From: Roseimaritima sediminicola
GTDB lineage: Bacteria; Planctomycetota; Planctomycetia; Pirellulales; Pirellulaceae
DNA: 64,000 nucleotides
NCBI RefSeq assembly: GCF_009618275.1
Contig: NZ_WIAD01000002.1
Span: 124,001-188,000 of the forward strand
Direction of reading: 5' to 3'
Below the pieces are notes generated by a model that was not told the DNA's origin, did not search any database, and worked only from the letters and a program-made list of their open reading frames with translations. This document shows, piece after piece, positions 61,350 through 64,000 of the stretch (the stretch's first letter is position 1; each line of letters begins with the position of its first letter). A program made the translations under genes and the position numbers.

Positions 61350-62249
61350 CTACTCGGGCAGGGTCCGGTACGAGGCCGGCCATGGAGACTCGCTCAGACG
61401 ATCGTCGTCCACGAAGTCTCGCAAACACAGAGCGATGTTGAGGATCAAGCCGGGGAGCAGGCATTCAAAGGCCGCGGTCGTCTCGATCGCTTTGTCGACA
61501 TCCGCGCCACCCGCTTCGAGCGTGCGGGTGGGCAGGGATATCGGCAGCGGCAACTGCCCAGCCAGCTGCCGGGATCGATCACGCAACCGGTCGGCCGCGT
61601 CGGTATAGTCCTGTTGTTGCGTAACTGGTTTGAGCGACCGCCACATGGCCTTCAGATAAGCCGGCCAGAGAGCCATGGTGCGGTAGTCGCTGTTCACCGA
61701 TTTCAGGTCCAGCGTCTGCTTGATGTCGTCGAAGACCTCCTGCACCGTCGTGTCGTCCGGCTGCTCGTCAACCATGGCCATGGGATACATGTCCGGTGGC
61801 GCACCCGGGGTCACGCGGCGAGGCGTTTTGGATACGTCGGCGAAGCTGTCCGGCGCGTGGAGCTCGCCATCCAGAGCCAGCTTGACCGTCGATGTGAACA
61901 ACAGCAGTTTGGGGTTCACAAAATGGTACAGCTTGAGGGCTTCGTGCAACTGAAAGGCTTGGCTCTCTCCCAAGCCCGCCGCCGGGTGTGCCTCGAGCCT
62001 CGACAAACGGATCGCCGATGCGGCCGCGGTGGCTCGCAGCTCGTCGGCCGACTGTTCGAACGTATCGGTTCCGCAGTTGGCTTTCAGCGGATCCCACAGC
62101 AGCGGCAACAGATGATCCTGAGCCGCCCACGTGCGGAAGTTCAGATTCACGCCGCTGACTCGCAGGGTCGGTTGGATCTCGGCGTAGACGCGTTCGATCT
62201 CGCCGCTCGCTTCGTACTCGTCGATCGTGCGTTTGCTCAGACCTAGCAT
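61350..62249 (-). CDS. DehI-family 2-haloacid dehalogenase-like protein
   Basis: 299 residues from the ATG at 62249. Two internal repeats are clear: ERVYAEIQPTL...VNLNFRTWAAQ and QEVFDDIKQTL...VNSDYRTMALW, the pseudo-dimer of DehI (PF10778). By spacing, Asn112 and Asp188 sit where I recall DehI having Asn114 and Asp189 (water activation and catalysis). DehI removes halide from D- and L-2-haloacids by direct water attack. Many planctomycete homologues are of uncertain activity. The operon with the hydrolase suggests halogenated organic acid turnover. Confidence 0.8.
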   Translation of the reverse strand: MLGLSKRTIDEYEASGEIERVYAEIQPTLRVSGVNLNFRTWAAQDHLLPLLWDPLKANCGTDTFEQSADELRATAAASAIRLSRLEAHPAAGLGESQAFQLHEALKLYHFVNPKLLLFTSTVKLALDGELHAPDSFADVSKTPRRVTPGAPPDMYPMAMVDEQPDDTTVQEVFDDIKQTLDLKSVNSDYRTMALWPAYLKAMWRSLKPVTQQQDYTDAADRLRDRSRQLAGQLPLPISLPTRTLEAGGADVDKAIETTAAFECLLPGLILNIALCLRDFVDDDRLSESPWPASYRTLPE

Positions 62250-62308
62250 CGGTTTCCTTCGACAGTGTGGACGGGCCGCGGTGGGATCACTCGATTGAGA
62301 TGGTTTTC

Positions 62309-62395
62309 CCGGCATACCGCCGCAAACCTTATGCCGGCTTGGGGGCTATCGGCCAAACGGCTGCCGCAACCGGGGCTATCGCCCAAACGGCTCAT
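62309..62395. repeat. Hairpin and half-copies of the GCTATCG...AAACGGCT repeat family
   Basis: CCGGCATA (62309-62316) pairs with TATGCCGG (62330-62337). Two related units follow: GGGGCTATCGGCCAAACGGC (62342-62361) and GGGGCTATCGCCCAAACGGC (62372-62391). The second matches 54183-54203. The block lies between the divergent dehI and EEP genes. Confidence 0.8.
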
Positions 62396-62459
62396 TCGTA
62401 ACGGCTTATAATCGCCGGAACGCAACTTGGAATTTCTGGACACACTCGAGGAGATAATG

Positions 62460-63317
62460 ATGAAGCTTTCACGCCGACAGTTTACGGCTGCCCTGGGAGT
62501 GAGTGCGGTCGCCACCGCAGCAGCGCCGCTTGGCGCCGACGACAGCAAACCTGCGCCGCTGCGAGTGATCGCCTACAACATCTACAAGGCGACGGGTTGG
62601 CCGAAACAACGCTCCCTGGCAAAACGAGCCGTGGAAGAAAAGCAGATGGCCGAGCGGTTGGCGATGGAGCTGGCCCTGCACGAACCGGACATCATTAATT
62701 TTTCCGAGTCGCCCAGCGAAGCGATGACCAAAGCGGTCGCCGAGCGGCTGGGCATGCACCACGTGCGCTTCCCCAGCGGCGGGCACTGGCCAGGCACGCT
62801 GCTGAGCAGGTACGAAATGACCGATAGCGAGAACACACCTTTGGGCGGCGAGCGGCCCAAGGACTTGTTTACCCGGCACTGGGGCCGCGCCACGGTCCAC
62901 GTCGCCGGACGCGATCCCTTAATCGTTCACTCCGCGCACCTGTACCCGACGCCGGATCCCACGGTTCGGCTGAAGGAGGTGCGAGCGATGATCAAGGCGA
63001 TGAAGCCGGATCTGGACGCCGGCCGATCGATGCTGTTGATCGGCGACCTGAACCATGGTCCCGATAGCGAGGAATACCAGCTGTGGATGGACGCCGGCTG
63101 GGTCGACACCTTCGCCCAGGTCGGCGAGGGCGAGGGGCCCACGATTCCTGCCGACACGCCCAAACACCGCATCGATTACGTCCTGGCCACCGGGCCGATC
63201 GCCCAGCGGACCAGCGAATCCAGGCCGTTGTTCGAGGGCGCGTTTCGATTAAACATCCAGGACGAGAAATCGTTCGCCCTCAGCGATCACCTGCCCCAGC
63301 TGGCGGTTTTTCAGTAG
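62460..63317 (+). CDS. Endonuclease/exonuclease/phosphatase family protein, TAT-exported
   Basis: 285 residues from the ATG at 62460, with AGGAG six bases upstream. The start KLSRRQFTAALGVSAVATAA is a TAT signal. The EEP metal and catalytic motifs are visible: VIAYNIYKAT (Asn), PDIINFSE (Glu), LIGDLNHGPDS (GDxN), LSDHLPQLAVF (SDH at the end). Family members cut phosphodiester or phosphoester bonds in DNA, RNA or lipids. TAT export implies a folded, probably metal-loaded periplasmic enzyme. The substrate is unknown. Confidence 0.88.
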   Translation: MKLSRRQFTAALGVSAVATAAAPLGADDSKPAPLRVIAYNIYKATGWPKQRSLAKRAVEEKQMAERLAMELALHEPDIINFSESPSEAMTKAVAERLGMHHVRFPSGGHWPGTLLSRYEMTDSENTPLGGERPKDLFTRHWGRATVHVAGRDPLIVHSAHLYPTPDPTVRLKEVRAMIKAMKPDLDAGRSMLLIGDLNHGPDSEEYQLWMDAGWVDTFAQVGEGEGPTIPADTPKHRIDYVLATGPIAQRTSESRPLFEGAFRLNIQDEKSFALSDHLPQLAVFQ

Positions 63318-63331
63318 CGGCAGAAATCTTT

Positions 63332-63375
63332 TGACAAAGCCCGACGACAACACCCTCGCGCGTGGCGGGAGGGTT
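63332..63375 (+). terminator. Stem-loop after the EEP gene
   Basis: An ACCCTC...GAGGGT pair (about 63351-63375) with a GC-rich loop follows the stop, similar to the one at 8.95 kb. No T-run. The rest of 63318-63503 shows no gene. Confidence 0.3.
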
Positions 63376-63503
63376 GGGTTCGTGGGCGCGGGAGCGAGCC
63401 ACCAACGTCACTTTCAAGATGCCGCATAGTTGGATGTCGGCCTTCGCGATGCACTCGCTGGAGAAACTCCCTCTGGATTGCTGTTCTCGGTCCAGGGCCC
63501 CGG

Positions 63504-63839
63504 TCAATGCCCCGCTTTGCGCTCGGCAGTCTTGACGAGTGATGCAAGGTTTGCGTCGTCCAGCTTCGTGAGCGCGTAGAATAGCTCAGGGCACTTCCTG
63601 ATCTGTCGTCGTATGGATGCCGGCACTTTGTCGGCGAGTAGCAGCAACTCGTCTTCGTCTGCCTGCAGTTCGTGGGCCAGCTTGTGGATGAATTTCTCGG
63701 ATGGATAGTCGCCTGACTGCAGCCGTCCTCGTTCAACTTTGCTGACGTACGACATGCTGACACCAAGACGCTGTGCCAACTCGAGCTGCGTCATCGACGC
63801 CGCGATTCGAAGTTCCCGTACGCGTAGGCCGAACTTCAT
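63504..63839 (-). CDS. XRE-family transcriptional regulator
   Basis: 111 residues from the ATG at 63839. The helix-turn-helix is RVRELRIAASMTQLELAQRLGVSMSYVSKVERG. The C-terminus (LLADKVPASIRRQIRKCPELF) resembles the tail of phage- or TA-associated XRE regulators. It may act on its own promoter. No partner gene is visible before the window ends, although one could lie upstream (beyond 64 kb). Confidence 0.85.
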   Translation of the reverse strand: MKFGLRVRELRIAASMTQLELAQRLGVSMSYVSKVERGRLQSGDYPSEKFIHKLAHELQADEDELLLLADKVPASIRRQIRKCPELFYALTKLDDANLASLVKTAERKAGH

Positions 63840-64000
63840 TGTGACGTTCCAGCTGGGCTGGACATCGCATCCCTTCACCTCTCAGGCGGAGGATTGCGAC
63901 ACCCGTGATTGTGGGGCCCCTAAAAAGAAAGTAAGCTGTTGGCACTTTTCGGTCAAGCCGCGACGTGGATGGGGGCAGACGTGTCCAACTTTTTCAAGCA

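Noticed and set aside
60654-62246. 530-residue plus-strand ORF
   Set aside because: It lies antisense to both the hydrolase and DehI genes, which have clear family motifs; the long open frame results from codon bias.

Overview
The window is about 64 kb of GC-rich bacterial chromosome. It is almost certainly from a planctomycete of the Pirellulaceae type (Rhodopirellula / Roseimaritima / Blastopirellula-like). The indicators are two DUF1559 prepilin-like proteins with neighbouring small lipoproteins, a BBP7-type outer-membrane barrel, a DUF4838 protein, a DehI-family protein, many secreted proteins of unknown function, GTG/TTG starts and weak operon clustering. No phage, insertion sequence, rRNA operon or CRISPR array was seen. 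One tRNA gene, tRNA-Ser(UGA), is present.

Layout. 1-8.9 kb: 5'-truncated DUF4838 protein, UvrA2-like ATPase, ceramidase-like hydrolase, and a coupled SDR epimerase / DapA-like aldolase pair. 9.2-12.6 kb: DUF1559 - lipoprotein - lipoprotein - DUF1559. 12.7-17 kb: nitrilase, DUF3565, BBP7 barrel, DUF454 protein, an SdhB-like mini-gene and a cupin. 17-24.9 kb: periplasmic nitrate reductase operon (napD-napA-napB-napF-unknown, minus strand), divergent from a tetraheme cytochrome / NrfC / NrfD quinol-oxidising module. A RegA/PrrA-type response regulator follows. 25.7-31.8 kb: surE, two glycosyltransferases, hpt, an MBL hydrolase and a UvrC-like GIY-YIG nuclease. 32-43.8 kb: VWA lipoprotein, large unknown secreted protein, MtfA-SEC-C fusion, c-type cytochrome, HtrA protease, BipA and a His-rich lipoprotein. 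44.4-52.1 kb: a complete nqrABCDEF-apbE-nqrM operon for the Na+-pumping NADH:quinone reductase, preceded by a perfect Rex operator. 52.4-56.6 kb: double PilZ protein, folD and an RND/MMPL exporter. 57-59.3 kb: a small accessory island with two unknown genes, a MazF/PemK-like toxin gene broken by a 19-bp tandem duplication, a decayed remnant and tRNA-Ser. 59.4-63.8 kb: cupin, shortened membrane methyltransferase-like protein, DehI dehalogenase with an alpha/beta hydrolase, TAT-exported EEP phosphatase and an XRE regulator.

How the genes work together. The respiratory genes form the main theme. Na+-NQR reduces quinone with NADH and is probably controlled by the NADH/NAD+ ratio through Rex. The NrfCD-like module can oxidise quinol and pass electrons through c-type hemes to NapAB. 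The RegA-like regulator beside it is a plausible redox controller. ApbE and NqrM supply the flavin and iron needed to mature NQR.

Most notable observations: the 19-bp duplication that inactivates (possibly reversibly) the MazF-like gene; a NapB whose di-heme unit is duplicated to four hemes; the Rex operator before nqrA; an alpha/beta hydrolase with Asn in place of the nucleophilic Asp next to a DehI gene; an 18-bp repeat that copies one gene's stop codon and lengthens the antisense gene; and several families of interspersed palindromic repeats at gene ends.
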